DNA of 64,000 nucleotides from Paraburkholderia metrosideri (GCF_904848625.1 NZ_CAJHCP010000013.1:62001-126000), one strand, 5' to 3'; shown: positions 53,884 to 62,869, counted from the first letter of the stretch. The notes: generated by a model not told the origin, from the sequence alone. Made by a program: numbers and translations.

Positions 53884-55397
53884 TAAGTCGATTGCCAGCC
53901 GCCGCCGAGTGCCTTACAAAGGGTAATTAAATTCGTGGCCGCCGTCGCCTTGCTCTGTTCGAGGTTGCTCTGTGCGTCGAGCAGTTGCTTCTGCACGTTC
54001 AGCACGTCGAGATAGTCGAGCGCGCCGCCCTTGTAGCGCTGCTGCGCTATCGAGAGTGCGCGCTGGTTCAGCGCGACCACGGCGGACAACCGGTCCCGAC
54101 GCAACTGCTCGGCATCGTAGACAACCAGCGAATCGTCCACCTGGCGCCACGCGTCCAGTACCGTGTGCCGATAGACGATGGCGGCTTCCTGTTGTTGCGC
54201 CTCGCGCAAATGCAGCGTTCCCTTGAGGCGCCCGCCCTCGAAAATCGGCATCGTGATGGAAGGACCGACCACGAACTGTCCCGACGCCCAGTTGGCGAGA
54301 CTCGACAGTTGCAGACTCTGAAACCCCGCACTGCCATTCAGCGATATGCGCGGATAAAAGTCCGCTTTGGCCATGCCGATCGAGGCCGTGGCCGCATGCA
54401 GCTGCGCTTCCGCTCTTCTGATATCGGGTCTGCGTTGCACAAGTTCGGACGGAAATCCGATCGGCACCTGCGCGGGCAGTGCCGGCACATCGTGCGCTTC
54501 GCCGAGCGTTTGCTGGAGCGCGCCCGGCTCCTGCGCGAGTAGCACGCCAATTGCGTTGATCGTGGTCTCGCATCGCGATTCCAGCGTCGGAATCAGACTT
54601 TCGATCGAGGCCGCCTGCGCGGACGCATTGGCCACGTCCAGATCGGTGGTGACGCCCTCACGCGCCCGTATCTGGGTGAGCTTCGTGGTATTGCGGGCAA
54701 TCTCGAGGTTCTCTCTCGCTATCCGCAGAAGCGACTGTGTTTCGCGCAACTCGATATAGTCTCTCGCGAGTTCGGCACGAGCCGAGAGCAGAACGGCGTT
54801 TCGATCCTCGTATGAAGCATCCGCCGAGGCCGACGCCGCTTCGACACCCCGCCGAACGCCGCCCCAGATATCGAGTTCCCACGATGTGTCGAAGCCAGCC
54901 TGATAGAGGTTGTAAGCGGGCGAGCCCGAGGAGCCCGGCAGCGGTGCGACGCCAAGGGGCGTCGCACCCGAGGCGGATTGCGACTGGCTCGCGGTCGGGC
55001 TGACCCCAAGCAGGCCCAGAATGCCGTTTGGACTGCCACGCTCGCGGTTGTATGACGCGGCGCCATCGAGCGTGGGATATTCCGCCGCACCGGCTACGCG
55101 CTGTTCGGCACGGCTTTGCCGCAGACGCGCCGAAGCCGCGGCGACATCGAGATTCGCATCGGCCAGTTGTTGTTCCAACGCGCTCAGCGTGGGATCGTCG
55201 AACAGTGTCCACCATTGCGTATTGAAGTCCGATTCGACCGCCTTGCTAGCCGCTTGCGCCGCCTGGGTACGATCGAAAACCTGCGGGGTGGCCGAAACCG
55301 GGCGTTCGAAATCCGGGCCGACGGTGCAACCTGCCATCACGAGGCAGGCCAGCAATTCGAGTGCGATTGCGCGGAACGAAAAGTCGGTCGGGTTCAT
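53880..55397 (-). CDS. Outer-membrane efflux lipoprotein, NodT family
   Basis: 505 residues. Lipoprotein signal with Leu-Val-Met-Ala-Gly-Cys, then Thr-Val-Gly-Pro-Asp-Phe-Glu-Arg-Pro, the standard start of the family. Two OEP repeats follow, with Tyr-Pro-Thr-Leu-Asp-Gly, Asp-Thr-Ser-Trp-Glu-Leu-Asp-Ile-Trp-Gly and Val-Gln-Arg-Arg-Pro-Asp-Ile-Arg-Arg-Ala-Glu. It forms the TolC-like channel for the EmrA/EmrB-like pair. Its ATG overlaps the adaptor stop by 4 bp (ATGA). Confidence 0.93.
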   Translation of the reverse strand: MNPTDFSFRAIALELLACLVMAGCTVGPDFERPVSATPQVFDRTQAAQAASKAVESDFNTQWWTLFDDPTLSALEQQLADANLDVAAASARLRQSRAEQRVAGAAEYPTLDGAASYNRERGSPNGILGLLGVSPTASQSQSASGATPLGVAPLPGSSGSPAYNLYQAGFDTSWELDIWGGVRRGVEAASASADASYEDRNAVLLSARAELARDYIELRETQSLLRIARENLEIARNTTKLTQIRAREGVTTDLDVANASAQAASIESLIPTLESRCETTINAIGVLLAQEPGALQQTLGEAHDVPALPAQVPIGFPSELVQRRPDIRRAEAQLHAATASIGMAKADFYPRISLNGSAGFQSLQLSSLANWASGQFVVGPSITMPIFEGGRLKGTLHLREAQQQEAAIVYRHTVLDAWRQVDDSLVVYDAEQLRRDRLSAVVALNQRALSIAQQRYKGGALDYLDVLNVQKQLLDAQSNLEQSKATAATNLITLCKALGGGWQSTY

Positions 55398-56470
55398 TTT
55401 CCAGTTGCTCCCTTTATAGGCGCGTCGCTATACCGGCCGACCGCCACTTCCGTTTCGACAGACAGCCCCACGCTTAGCTCTGACGCGGCTTCCTGACCTG
55501 GATCGATGGCGATCTTCACAGGCACGCGCTGAACCACTTTCGTGAAGTTGCCCGTCGCGTTATCCGGTGCGATAGGTGCAAAGGCCACGCCGGTTGCAGG
55601 CGCAAGACTATCGACGCGGCCGTGAATGGTCACGCCGGGAAGGCTGTCGACCTTGATGCGTACGCTTTCGCCGGGCCGCATGTGGGTGATCTGGTTCTCC
55701 TGAAAGTTGGCAACCACATAGGCATCGGATAGCGGCACGATCGCCAGCACCGGGGTGCCGGGCGTGACGAACGCACCCACTCGCGCCGAACGCCGCCCAA
55801 CCTTGCCGTCGACCGCCGCGCGAATCTCCGTGTAGGACAGATTCAGCCTGGCTTGGTCGAGCGCCGCTTCGGCGCGCGCGAGTGCACCCGCGGCCTTGTC
55901 GCGCTGCGTATTCAACACGTTCAGGTATTGCTCGGTCGATGCCAGCACTGCTCCGTCGTGCGCCTGCTGGGCAAGTTGCTCGGCGAGCGTGCTCGCAGCG
56001 TGCTGCTGCTCCTGAGTCGTTCCGGCTCCCGCGTCCGAGAGGTTCTGGTATCGCGCGGCATTGGCACGCGCGAAGCTGACCGATGCCTCGTCAGATCTGA
56101 GCGTGGCGCGCGCCTGCTCGACGAGCGAAGGCTGTCGCGCAATCTCGGCATCGTCATTCGCGACGGACGCTTTCGCTGCGGCCACGTCCGCTTCCGCGCT
56201 CGACAAGGCGGCTTTGAAATCGCGATCGTCGATACGTACCAGTAATTGTCCGGCCTTGACCGACTGGTTATCTTCGACGAATACGCCGGCAATCTGACCT
56301 GCGACGCGCGGCGCCACGAGCGTGAAATCGGCCTCGATGTAAGCGTCGTTCGTCGATTCGGTCGTCGAGCTATCTGACAGGCTCGAACAGGCCCAGACGC
56401 CGACACCGACCGCGACAACGGCGGCGGCCACGGAAATAATCCTGACAGGAGATCGAGCAACAGATGACAT
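55394..56470 (-). CDS. EmrA/HlyD-type membrane-fusion protein
   Basis: 358 residues. One N-terminal helix (about 9-28) anchors it, then Thr-Asn-Asp-Ala-Tyr-Ile-Glu-Ala-Asp (biotinyl-lipoyl half), Val-Ala-Pro-Arg-Val-Ala-Gly-Gln-Ile, a coiled-coil hairpin of about 100 residues, and Leu-Ser-Tyr-Thr-Glu-Ile-Arg-Ala-Ala-Val-Asp-Gly-Lys-Val-Gly. The layout matches EmrA/AaeA adaptors. AAGGGACGG precedes the ATG. It bridges the MFS pump and the outer-membrane channel. Confidence 0.92.
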   Translation of the reverse strand: MSSVARSPVRIISVAAAVVAVGVGVWACSSLSDSSTTESTNDAYIEADFTLVAPRVAGQIAGVFVEDNQSVKAGQLLVRIDDRDFKAALSSAEADVAAAKASVANDDAEIARQPSLVEQARATLRSDEASVSFARANAARYQNLSDAGAGTTQEQQHAASTLAEQLAQQAHDGAVLASTEQYLNVLNTQRDKAAGALARAEAALDQARLNLSYTEIRAAVDGKVGRRSARVGAFVTPGTPVLAIVPLSDAYVVANFQENQITHMRPGESVRIKVDSLPGVTIHGRVDSLAPATGVAFAPIAPDNATGNFTKVVQRVPVKIAIDPGQEAASELSVGLSVETEVAVGRYSDAPIKGATGK

Positions 56471-56482
56471 GATTACCGTCCC

Positions 56483-58102
56483 TTAACGAGAAGAAGGGGG
56501 CGTGGTGCACCACGGCGGATAAATACGCACGGGCAGCACTGGCACGAGAAAAAGAAGAGCAACGGCGACGACGGCCATCACCCGATAGAGATCCGCCGAC
56601 GTCAGGACCACTGCCTGCACGTGGATCCGGTGCGCGAGTTCACCGAGGCTATGCGCCGAGCCGAGACTTTGGCTCGTCACGAGCGGGTGATTGCCCAGAT
56701 GATCGACGAGCATGTTCGAATGGAGGCGTTCGCGATCCGTACCCAGTCCTTCGATGAGACCCGTCGCCACCGCAGCGGAAAAAGTCTTGAGCGAGTTGAA
56801 CATCGCCGACGCAAACGGACCGTCGGTGGGTGGCAAGCCGGTCGTCACACCCATCAGGATCGCGAGGATCACCATGGGTTGCGCGACGATCTGCAATGAC
56901 TGGAGCCAGTAGAAATTGTTGCGGATCCACTCGGACGTGATGAAGCTGCCCATCACGCACGTCGTGATCATCAGACACAGGCCGATGGCCATGACCCAAC
57001 GGTGATCGACGCGGCGCAGGTTCAGAACGGCCGCCGTGAGCGGCAGCACGAAGAGTAGCGGCAACGCGACCAGCAACGACAGAGGCGCGGTTTGCAGCGG
57101 CCTGTAACCGTGCACCCTGGCCAGATACTGGCCGGGTATCGCAGCCACGCCGACCAGCAGGATCACCGCGCCCGCCAGCGTGGTGAGTCCATGCGCGAAG
57201 TTGCGGCGCGACAGCATCTGCAGCTTGAAAAACGGCAATGGATGAAACCATTCGTTGACGAGGAATGTCGCCAGCAGTATTGCGCCACCCACGAACATCA
57301 CGCGAATGAAACTGGAGTCGAGCCAGTCGAGGCGATCGCCTTGCAACAAGCCGATCACCAGCATCGCGACGGCTGGAAAGCCGGTGACAAAGCCGCTCCA
57401 GTTGAATGCCCGGAGACGCTCGAGTTTCAGCGGGTCAGCGGGCAAGCCCTGCTGGATCGCCACACAGCTGATGAGGCCCAGCGGCACGATCTGCCAGAAC
57501 GCCATTTGCCAGCCGGCGTACTCGGTCCACAGCGCCGCGAGCGGCGTGCCGAGCGCGGGTCCGAAGGTGGCCGTGAGCGCATAACCTGCAAGTCCGTATA
57601 GCTTCACTTTGGGCGGCAGATAACGCAGCGCCACGATGATCAACATGGGCGGCAGACACCCGCCTGCGATTCCTTGCAGCACACGCAACAGATAAAGAAT
57701 CGGCAGGTTCGGCGCCAACGGGCACAGAAACCCGAACAGCATCGTCGCGAGCACCGCGCCGATCGTAAACCGCTTGAGCGTGAACGTGATCCCGAACCAC
57801 GGCGCGAACACCATCGTCGCCACGTTGGCGGCTTCGAACAACGCGGTCAGCCACGTTCCGTCGTCGTGACCGATCGAGAGCGCACCCTGAATGTCGGGCA
57901 GCGAGAGCGCGGTGACCTGTTCATTGAGAATGGCCAGCAGCGACGCCAGCAACATGCCGATCAGACCGCCCGCGAGGCGTACCGATAGCACGGCCGGTTT
58001 GGCTGCCGGCTGGGCAGGCGCCGCCGGCACAGAGGCGGCAGCTGGCGATGGCTCGTCAACCAGCGTTGCCGATCCGCTCGCCTGAAGATTGCCTGGGTTC
58101 AT
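56483..58102 (-). CDS. EmrB/QacA-type (DHA2) MFS drug exporter
   Basis: 539 residues from the ATG at 58102 (GGAG upstream), with an Ala/Pro-rich soluble N-terminus and about 14 helices. Asn-Glu-Gln-Val-Thr-Ala-Leu-Ser-Leu-Pro-Asp-Ile-Gln-Gly and Leu-Leu-Arg-Val-Leu-Gln-Gly-Ile-Ala-Gly-Gly follow the DHA2 pattern. With the adaptor and channel it forms a tripartite exporter. An 8-bp tandem repeat lies 64 bp upstream of the start. Substrate unknown. Confidence 0.92.
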   Translation of the reverse strand: MNPGNLQASGSATLVDEPSPAAASVPAAPAQPAAKPAVLSVRLAGGLIGMLLASLLAILNEQVTALSLPDIQGALSIGHDDGTWLTALFEAANVATMVFAPWFGITFTLKRFTIGAVLATMLFGFLCPLAPNLPILYLLRVLQGIAGGCLPPMLIIVALRYLPPKVKLYGLAGYALTATFGPALGTPLAALWTEYAGWQMAFWQIVPLGLISCVAIQQGLPADPLKLERLRAFNWSGFVTGFPAVAMLVIGLLQGDRLDWLDSSFIRVMFVGGAILLATFLVNEWFHPLPFFKLQMLSRRNFAHGLTTLAGAVILLVGVAAIPGQYLARVHGYRPLQTAPLSLLVALPLLFVLPLTAAVLNLRRVDHRWVMAIGLCLMITTCVMGSFITSEWIRNNFYWLQSLQIVAQPMVILAILMGVTTGLPPTDGPFASAMFNSLKTFSAAVATGLIEGLGTDRERLHSNMLVDHLGNHPLVTSQSLGSAHSLGELAHRIHVQAVVLTSADLYRVMAVVAVALLFLVPVLPVRIYPPWCTTPPSSR

Positions 58103-58165
58103 GATGGCTCCGTTGCTCGTCGTGTTCGATTGGGCATCTGAAGGTCTTTCCGTGCGCTGCCTGAC

Positions 58166-58205
58166 AGCAAGGAAGCAAAGAAGCAAGGAAGCAAAGAAGC
58201 AAAGA
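58166..58205. repeat. Tandem 8-bp repeat, five units
   Basis: Five consecutive 8-bp units of the form AGCAA[A/G]GA, in the order G-A-G-A-A at the variable base, between the ABM-domain gene stop and the EmrB-like start. Unit-number change would alter spacing in the operon leader; in the frame open through it, one unit also shifts reading frame. Confidence 0.85.
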
Positions 58206-58236
58206 TCCTTCACATCGATCGTGGAATGCGCTCAGC

Positions 58237-58911
58237 TCACGCCTTCGGATGTAGCTCTTCGAAGTACTGCGGTGCTTCGCGGCGGTCGAACATCCCGTAT
58301 TCGCGGATGATGCGGATGTTGCGGCGGCGCGAACCATCGGCCGTCACCCGAGCCTGTTCGAACGCCTCGACCGCCTGATGGTCGCGCCACGTCGCCACCA
58401 CGATCACGTCGCCCGGCGTCAGCAGTGCGTCGAATACATCCCACGAGACGAGACCCGGTGCGTTCGTATCGATTCCCAGCGAATTCGCGACCGCTTCGGC
58501 TCCGGCCTGCGTGACCCATTCCGGCGAGCATTTCGCGTCGAGCAGCATCACGGCCGTGCCACGGCCCGTTTCCGTCACATCGAGGCTCTGCTCACGTAAC
58601 ACTTCGCCCGCGGGCAACTGGCTATCGCTGACGATCTGGCCGATCCGCAAGCGGTAGTCGGCGAATACGCGGTCCCGTGCGGCTTGCTGTATCTTGTGAT
58701 GCGAAGTCGTGGTGCGCCACCGCACGAGTGACTTCTCGTCGCGCCAACTGGACAGTGAAAGAAGCCACCCTTCACGAGTGAGACTGCCGTAACGGGTGTT
58801 GTCGATAAAGCCGTCGATCTTCTCGAGTTCCGGGCGCAGCATTTTGGCCATGCCGAGATAGGCATCGAATTGTGCGGGTATGGGATTCACTTCGAGCATT
58901 GCGGAAAACAT
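58237..58911 (-). CDS. Protein with two antibiotic-biosynthesis-monooxygenase (ABM) domains
   Basis: 224 residues built of two ferredoxin-like halves. The first (1-100) has Gly-Phe-Ile-Asp-Asn-Thr-Arg-Tyr and Leu-Leu-Ser-Leu-Ser-Ser-Trp-Arg-Asp-Glu-Lys-Ser; the second (115-215) has Val-Ile-Val-Val-Ala-Thr-Trp-Arg-Asp-His-Gln-Ala-Val-Glu. Such proteins are small heme- or quinone-handling oxygenases or simple binding proteins. It heads the efflux operon (AGGAGG before the ATG), so it may modify the compound that is pumped out. Confidence 0.8.
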   Translation of the reverse strand: MFSAMLEVNPIPAQFDAYLGMAKMLRPELEKIDGFIDNTRYGSLTREGWLLSLSSWRDEKSLVRWRTTTSHHKIQQAARDRVFADYRLRIGQIVSDSQLPAGEVLREQSLDVTETGRGTAVMLLDAKCSPEWVTQAGAEAVANSLGIDTNAPGLVSWDVFDALLTPGDVIVVATWRDHQAVEAFEQARVTADGSRRRNIRIIREYGMFDRREAPQYFEELHPKA

Positions 58912-59351
58912 GATTACCTCCTGCGTTTGATTGGCTACATGACCTGACGATAGACAACGTGTTGAACGTGCAACGTCAGCGCTACGAGCAGATTCTTGAG
59001 TGCGTGAACGACATCTGGTGCGTGAAGTGATTATCCGGGTTAGCCCCGATTGATCGAGTTCTCGCTAGTTGGTTTTCGGGCCAATAAATGAATGAATTCT
59101 GCCAATGGGCCATCAGCGTGCTAATCACCTTCGCCGCTGGAAAAAGTCTCTTTCAGAGCGCGAAGGTGATCACTTCGAAAGCAGGAAAATGGAGCGCCAC
59201 CGCGCCGATATCTGAAGATGAATCCGCGAAGGACAATCCGTGGTTTCTTTGGGCCAAACGGGCCAGCGAGTCGTCACCCGTCCGATCGCAGCGCATAGAA
59301 TGAGGCCGCGCGGATGCCGTAGCACGGGCGCGCTAAACAGAGGGCAAGAGA
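58912..59351. other. Divergent promoter region of efflux operon and LysR gene
   Basis: 440 bp with no recognisable gene; it should hold both promoters. It contains the inverted repeat at 59124-59170. Confidence 0.5.
59124..59170. promoter_or_regulatory. Long inverted repeat, LysR-site candidate
   Basis: ATCACCTTCGC (59124-59134) and GCGAAGGTGAT (59160-59170) are perfect 11-bp arms around a 25-bp spacer that itself is partly symmetric (CGCT.GGAAA / TTTC.AGAGCG). It lies in the region shared by the efflux operon and the LysR gene. It could be an operator or fold as a long hairpin. Confidence 0.4.
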
Positions 59352-60284
59352 ATGGAAAAACTGCGTGAAATGGAGATCTTCGTCGCCATCATCGATCAAG
59401 GCAGCTTCACCGGCGCAGCCGAAAAAGTAGGCATGTCAGCCGGTGCGGTCTCGCGCGCGATCAACTCGCTAGAGAGCCGTCTGGGGACACGTCTGCTTGC
59501 CCGCACGACGAGGTCGGTCCGTTCGACGGACGCCGGCGTCTCATACCTCGAAGCGTGCAGAAAGGTGCTGGACACTATCACCGATGCCGAGGCGACCATT
59601 GCAGCCGATCGACTCAATCCGGTCGGTACGTTGACCATATCCGCCCCGGTGCTGTTCGGTCAGCGCTACGTGGCTCCTTTGGTCAACGCGTTCGCGCTGC
59701 GCTATCCGGACGTCCGCGTCAATGCCGTGTATGTCGATCGAACGACCCGACTGCTGGAGGAAGGCGTGGATATCGCAATCCGCGTCGGTCATCTTGGAAA
59801 TTCGTCGACATTCGCCATTCCGTTGGGCTTCGTGCAACGTCGCACGTACGCTGCGCCCGCCTATCTCGCCGAGCATGGCGAACCGCTCCACCCAAGGGAC
59901 CTGAACAATCACTATTGCGTGTCGTTCACGGGTGTGTCGCTTCCGCTCGAGTGGGTATTTTACGAAGCCGGGAGCAGGCTGCCCGTCAGACTGCAACCCC
60001 GAATGATTGTGGACCTCGGCGCTGCTGCGGTTCTTGCCGCTGTCGACGGCGTCGGCATCATCCAGCTGCTGTCGTATCAGGCGGCGCCGGAAGTACTCGC
60101 GGGTAAGCTCAAGCCCGTTCTGTCGTCATTCGAGCCCGAGTCGATTCCGGTGAATCTGCTGCACGTGGAGCGGCGAAGCAGCAGCGGCAAGATTCGCGCG
60201 TTCGTCGAGTTCGTGACCGGCCCGTTGCGCGAAAACGCCCACCTTCAGGGCATGGACACGACCGCGGTACGAACCTCGCGATAG
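59352..60284 (+). CDS. LysR-family regulator, CrgA-like
   Basis: 310 residues. The helix-turn-helix has Met-Glu-Ile-Phe-Val-Ala-Ile-Ile-Asp-Gln-Gly-Ser-Phe-Thr-Gly-Ala-Ala, then Ala-Val-Ser-Arg-Ala-Ile. The effector domain starts with Gly-Thr-Leu-Thr-Ile-Ser-Ala-Pro-Val-Leu-Phe-Gly and has Val-Asp-Ile-Ala-Ile-Arg-Val-Gly-His-Leu, typical of the CrgA subgroup. GAGGGCAAGAG precedes the ATG. It is divergent from the efflux operon, its probable target, and its last 40 bp overlap mug on the other strand. Confidence 0.92.
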   Translation: MEKLREMEIFVAIIDQGSFTGAAEKVGMSAGAVSRAINSLESRLGTRLLARTTRSVRSTDAGVSYLEACRKVLDTITDAEATIAADRLNPVGTLTISAPVLFGQRYVAPLVNAFALRYPDVRVNAVYVDRTTRLLEEGVDIAIRVGHLGNSSTFAIPLGFVQRRTYAAPAYLAEHGEPLHPRDLNNHYCVSFTGVSLPLEWVFYEAGSRLPVRLQPRMIVDLGAAAVLAAVDGVGIIQLLSYQAAPEVLAGKLKPVLSSFEPESIPVNLLHVERRSSSGKIRAFVEFVTGPLRENAHLQGMDTTAVRTSR

Positions 60285-60790
60285 GCGGTCACGAGCGCAG
60301 CCAGATCGAACGCACGGTTCAGTCCGCTCGGATTCGGCACGACCCACGCGCGCACGCCGCCGAACAGGTCGACCTGTGGCCCCCATTGGATATCCCGCGA
60401 ACCCGACAAAGCGGAGATCGCCATCTTGCCGAGAAACACGACGTGATGCGGCGCGTAATGGCTGATCTTCGCCCGAAACGTCGCTCCGGCCATTTCGATC
60501 TCTTCTCGCGACAACTCGGCGGCCTGTGCGGTCGCGCGCGCGACCACCGTGGTGAGGCCGCAGCCGTAGCGAAGAATCGTGCGATCGTCTTCGGGGCGAA
60601 TCAGTTCCGGCGTAAAGCCCGCGAGATGAAGAACCCGCCAGAAGCGATTGCCTCTGCCTTCGAAGTGGTGCCCTGTCGACGCCGCGCGGACGCCCGGATT
60701 GATGCCGCAAAATACTACTGACAAGCCGGGCGCGAGAAGGTCGGGAAGACCGCGCCCCGTGTCGACAGACGTCACCAAGGTTTCGCTCAT
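60245..60790 (-). CDS. mug: G/U mismatch-specific DNA glycosylase (Mug)
   Basis: 181 residues of the uracil-DNA glycosylase superfamily. The water-activating motif is Gly-Ile-Asn-Pro-Gly at 29-33, and the base-intercalation loop is Asn-Pro-Ser-Gly-Leu-Asn-Arg near the C-terminus, both as in Mug/TDG enzymes. Gly-Asn-Arg-Phe-Trp and Gly-Leu-Thr also match. It removes uracil or ethenocytosine opposite guanine. The start overlaps the upstream gene stop in an ATGA. Confidence 0.9.
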   Translation of the reverse strand: MSETLVTSVDTGRGLPDLLAPGLSVVFCGINPGVRAASTGHHFEGRGNRFWRVLHLAGFTPELIRPEDDRTILRYGCGLTTVVARATAQAAELSREEIEMAGATFRAKISHYAPHHVVFLGKMAISALSGSRDIQWGPQVDLFGGVRAWVVPNPSGLNRAFDLAALVTAYREVRTAVVSMP

Positions 60791-61797
60791 TGCGTGGCCA
60801 GTCGTTGTTGCGCAATCTTATCGACTCGCGGCTGACTCGCTGCATCACCACGGAATCGCTGCCGGTATTGTTTAGGTGTGAGATCCAGCCGCCGGGAGAA
60901 AGTCGTCCGCATATGCGTGGCGCTGCGAAACCCGCATTTGAATGCCACCGTCTTGAGCGGTGCGTCCGACTCTTCGAGCAGCTTCCTCGCGGTGTCGACG
61001 CGCACCTGCTCGACGAACACCGACGGCGTGACGTTTGCATACTTCATGAACAGCCGCGAGAAGGTCCGTCGGCTTACCGCCACCGCGCGTGCGAGTTGTT
61101 CGATCGACAGCGCGTCGGTTATATGCTCGGTCACATAGCGATGGATTTTGCCGATAATCGGATCTTCATCGCGGCCCGCGCCGATATACGGACTGTACTG
61201 GGACTGGCCCCCTTCGCGCTGGATATAAACAACCAGGCGCTTCGCAACACGCACGGCCAGTTCATGTCCCCAGTCTTCCGCGACAAGCGACAGACACAGG
61301 TCGATACCCGCCGTTACGCCTGCGGACGTGAAGAGACGCCCATCACGGACGAAAATTTTGTCGGGCTTAACACACACCTGCGGAAACTCGTGCGCCAGCC
61401 GCCCGGCGTCCGCCCAATGTGTTGTCACGTCTTTGCCATCGAGTAGTCCCGCGTGCGCAAGAACGAATGCCCCATTGCACACGGAACCAAACCGTGTCGA
61501 GTCGCGAGCCTGCTTTTTCAACCAGGTCAGGAACTCAGAAGGCGGCTGCGTGTTGGGAAGCTGGGGACCGCCGGCGACCAGTAACAGGTCACATTGGGTG
61601 TCGACATCCGCATAGCCAAACGGCACCGAAAGTTGCATCCCGTTCGAGCAGACCACCGGGCCGGATCGCGGTCCTACGAGCGAGACCTCGTATTTTTGCT
61701 GCTCGGAGAGGAGCGTGTTCGCTTCCGCAAATACGTCGAGAGGGCCCGCCACATCGAGCGCCTGCACACCATCGAATATAACAATGGCGACTTTCAT
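60787..61797 (-). CDS. GlxA-type AraC regulator with DJ-1/PfpI domain
   Basis: 336 residues from Met at 61797; a frame from 61833 adds an unlikely N-terminus. A class I amidotransferase-like domain (about 1-190) has Val-Ile-Phe-Asp-Gly-Val-Gln-Ala-Leu-Asp-Val-Ala-Gly-Pro-Leu-Asp-Val-Phe, Cys in Val-Cys-Asn-Gly-Ala-Phe-Val-Leu-Ala and Thr-His-Trp. The AraC DNA-binding domain (about 225-325) has Ser-Arg-Arg-Thr-Phe-Ser-Arg-Leu-Phe and Gly-Phe-Arg-Ser-Ala-Thr-His-Met. A signal-responsive activator; target unknown. Coupled to mug by a 4-bp overlap. Confidence 0.92.
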   Translation of the reverse strand: MKVAIVIFDGVQALDVAGPLDVFAEANTLLSEQQKYEVSLVGPRSGPVVCSNGMQLSVPFGYADVDTQCDLLLVAGGPQLPNTQPPSEFLTWLKKQARDSTRFGSVCNGAFVLAHAGLLDGKDVTTHWADAGRLAHEFPQVCVKPDKIFVRDGRLFTSAGVTAGIDLCLSLVAEDWGHELAVRVAKRLVVYIQREGGQSQYSPYIGAGRDEDPIIGKIHRYVTEHITDALSIEQLARAVAVSRRTFSRLFMKYANVTPSVFVEQVRVDTARKLLEESDAPLKTVAFKCGFRSATHMRTTFSRRLDLTPKQYRQRFRGDAASQPRVDKIAQQRLATQ

Positions 61798-62291
61798 GCC
61801 GTGACCTTGATGGAGTAAATGAGCCCGTTCCATACCGGTGATCTACCTGGCAAGACCCCAAGGACTGGCCAGGCCGACTAACCGGTATTGCAGAGCAATG
61901 GCCAAGACTACCGCAATGTGCCTAAAACGGTGACACACCAGCTGGCACAAGACTTTTGCGTCTGTGTAATGAAAGCCCGGCCGGGGGAAGTGCCCCCGCA
62001 CATGGCATGGGGCTCGGCCCCAGCGGGGCGCTGGCACAAATCTGATGCTGTTTGGCCGGGTACCGACGTACCCGCGTATTTGCGCGTCCGGGCGGACTGA
62101 CTAGACTGGAACACCCGAACACCACGACATCCGGTTCATCAGAATTCGTGGACCGGGTTGCTTCGCGACTATGCGCAACGACGTTTTCATCATGTTGAAA
62201 AACCCCCACGTATGCCATATCGGATGATTACCGGATGCCTGCCACACAGGCACGGCCGTTCGTCAGCAACGGAATCCCGGAGTGACAGCAT
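61798..62291. other. Divergent intergenic region
   Basis: Between the GlxA-type gene (minus) and its degenerate relative (plus). No gene recognised; GC-rich inverted segments around 61976-62035 may form hairpins. Confidence 0.35.
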
Positions 62292-62804
62292 ATGCATGTA
62301 GCACTGATGCTGTACACAGGCTCCCGGATGCTCGAAGTGAGCGGGCCGATGGATGTCTTTCACGAGACGAATCGCCTGTGCGGTGAAACGGTGTATGAAC
62401 AGCATCTCGTTGGTCCGTCACCGGGCCCGGTTCAATGCTCGAATGGCATTTCGGTCGACACGACGGAATGCTTACGGGATGGCCTCCCTTCATTCGACCT
62501 CGTCGTCGTACCGGGTGCTTCGGACGTCGACCCGGGTCGAAAACATCACGAACTCGTGGACTGGCTCAGTGACGCGGGCCGTAGCGTCCGAAGGCTCGCG
62601 TCGGTATCCAACGGGGCCCGTCTGGTCGCGCGAGCCGGCCTTGTCGATCGACGCTGTTTGCGCGATGGAAAACTCTACTCGTCGCGAGGTGCAACTGACA
62701 GTATCGAAATGGCTCTGTTGCTGGTCAGTGAGGACCTCGGAGAAGAGACCGCGTTAGGCGTTGCGAAGTCACTATCGCGGCAGTGCAGCTGGATACGATT
62801 TTGA
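62292..62804 (+). CDS. Degenerate GlxA-like protein lacking the DNA-binding domain
   Basis: 170 residues resembling the N-terminal domain of the GlxA-type protein at 60787-61797: Leu-Tyr-Thr-Gly-Ser-Arg-Met-Leu-Glu-Val-Ser-Gly-Pro-Met-Asp-Val-Phe and later Leu-Tyr-Ser-Ser-Arg-Gly-Ala-Thr-Asp-Ser-Ile. The elbow cysteine is Ser106 (Val-Ser-Asn-Gly-Ala), about 25 residues that include Thr-Thr-His-Trp are missing after residue 120, and the frame ends before any AraC domain. The start has GGAG. Either a decaying gene or a repurposed single-domain protein. Confidence 0.6.
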   Translation: MHVALMLYTGSRMLEVSGPMDVFHETNRLCGETVYEQHLVGPSPGPVQCSNGISVDTTECLRDGLPSFDLVVVPGASDVDPGRKHHELVDWLSDAGRSVRRLASVSNGARLVARAGLVDRRCLRDGKLYSSRGATDSIEMALLLVSEDLGEETALGVAKSLSRQCSWIRF

Positions 62805-62869
62805 ACCTGCCTGGATGCGGCAATCAGTGCTCGCAGGTCGGGCTTCCATTAGCCAGGTCTCCTCATTCC

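Noticed and set aside
61966..62036. GC-rich palindromic segments upstream of the degenerate GlxA-like gene
   Set aside because: Several short imperfect hairpins with no T-run or clear symmetry; likely composition effect.
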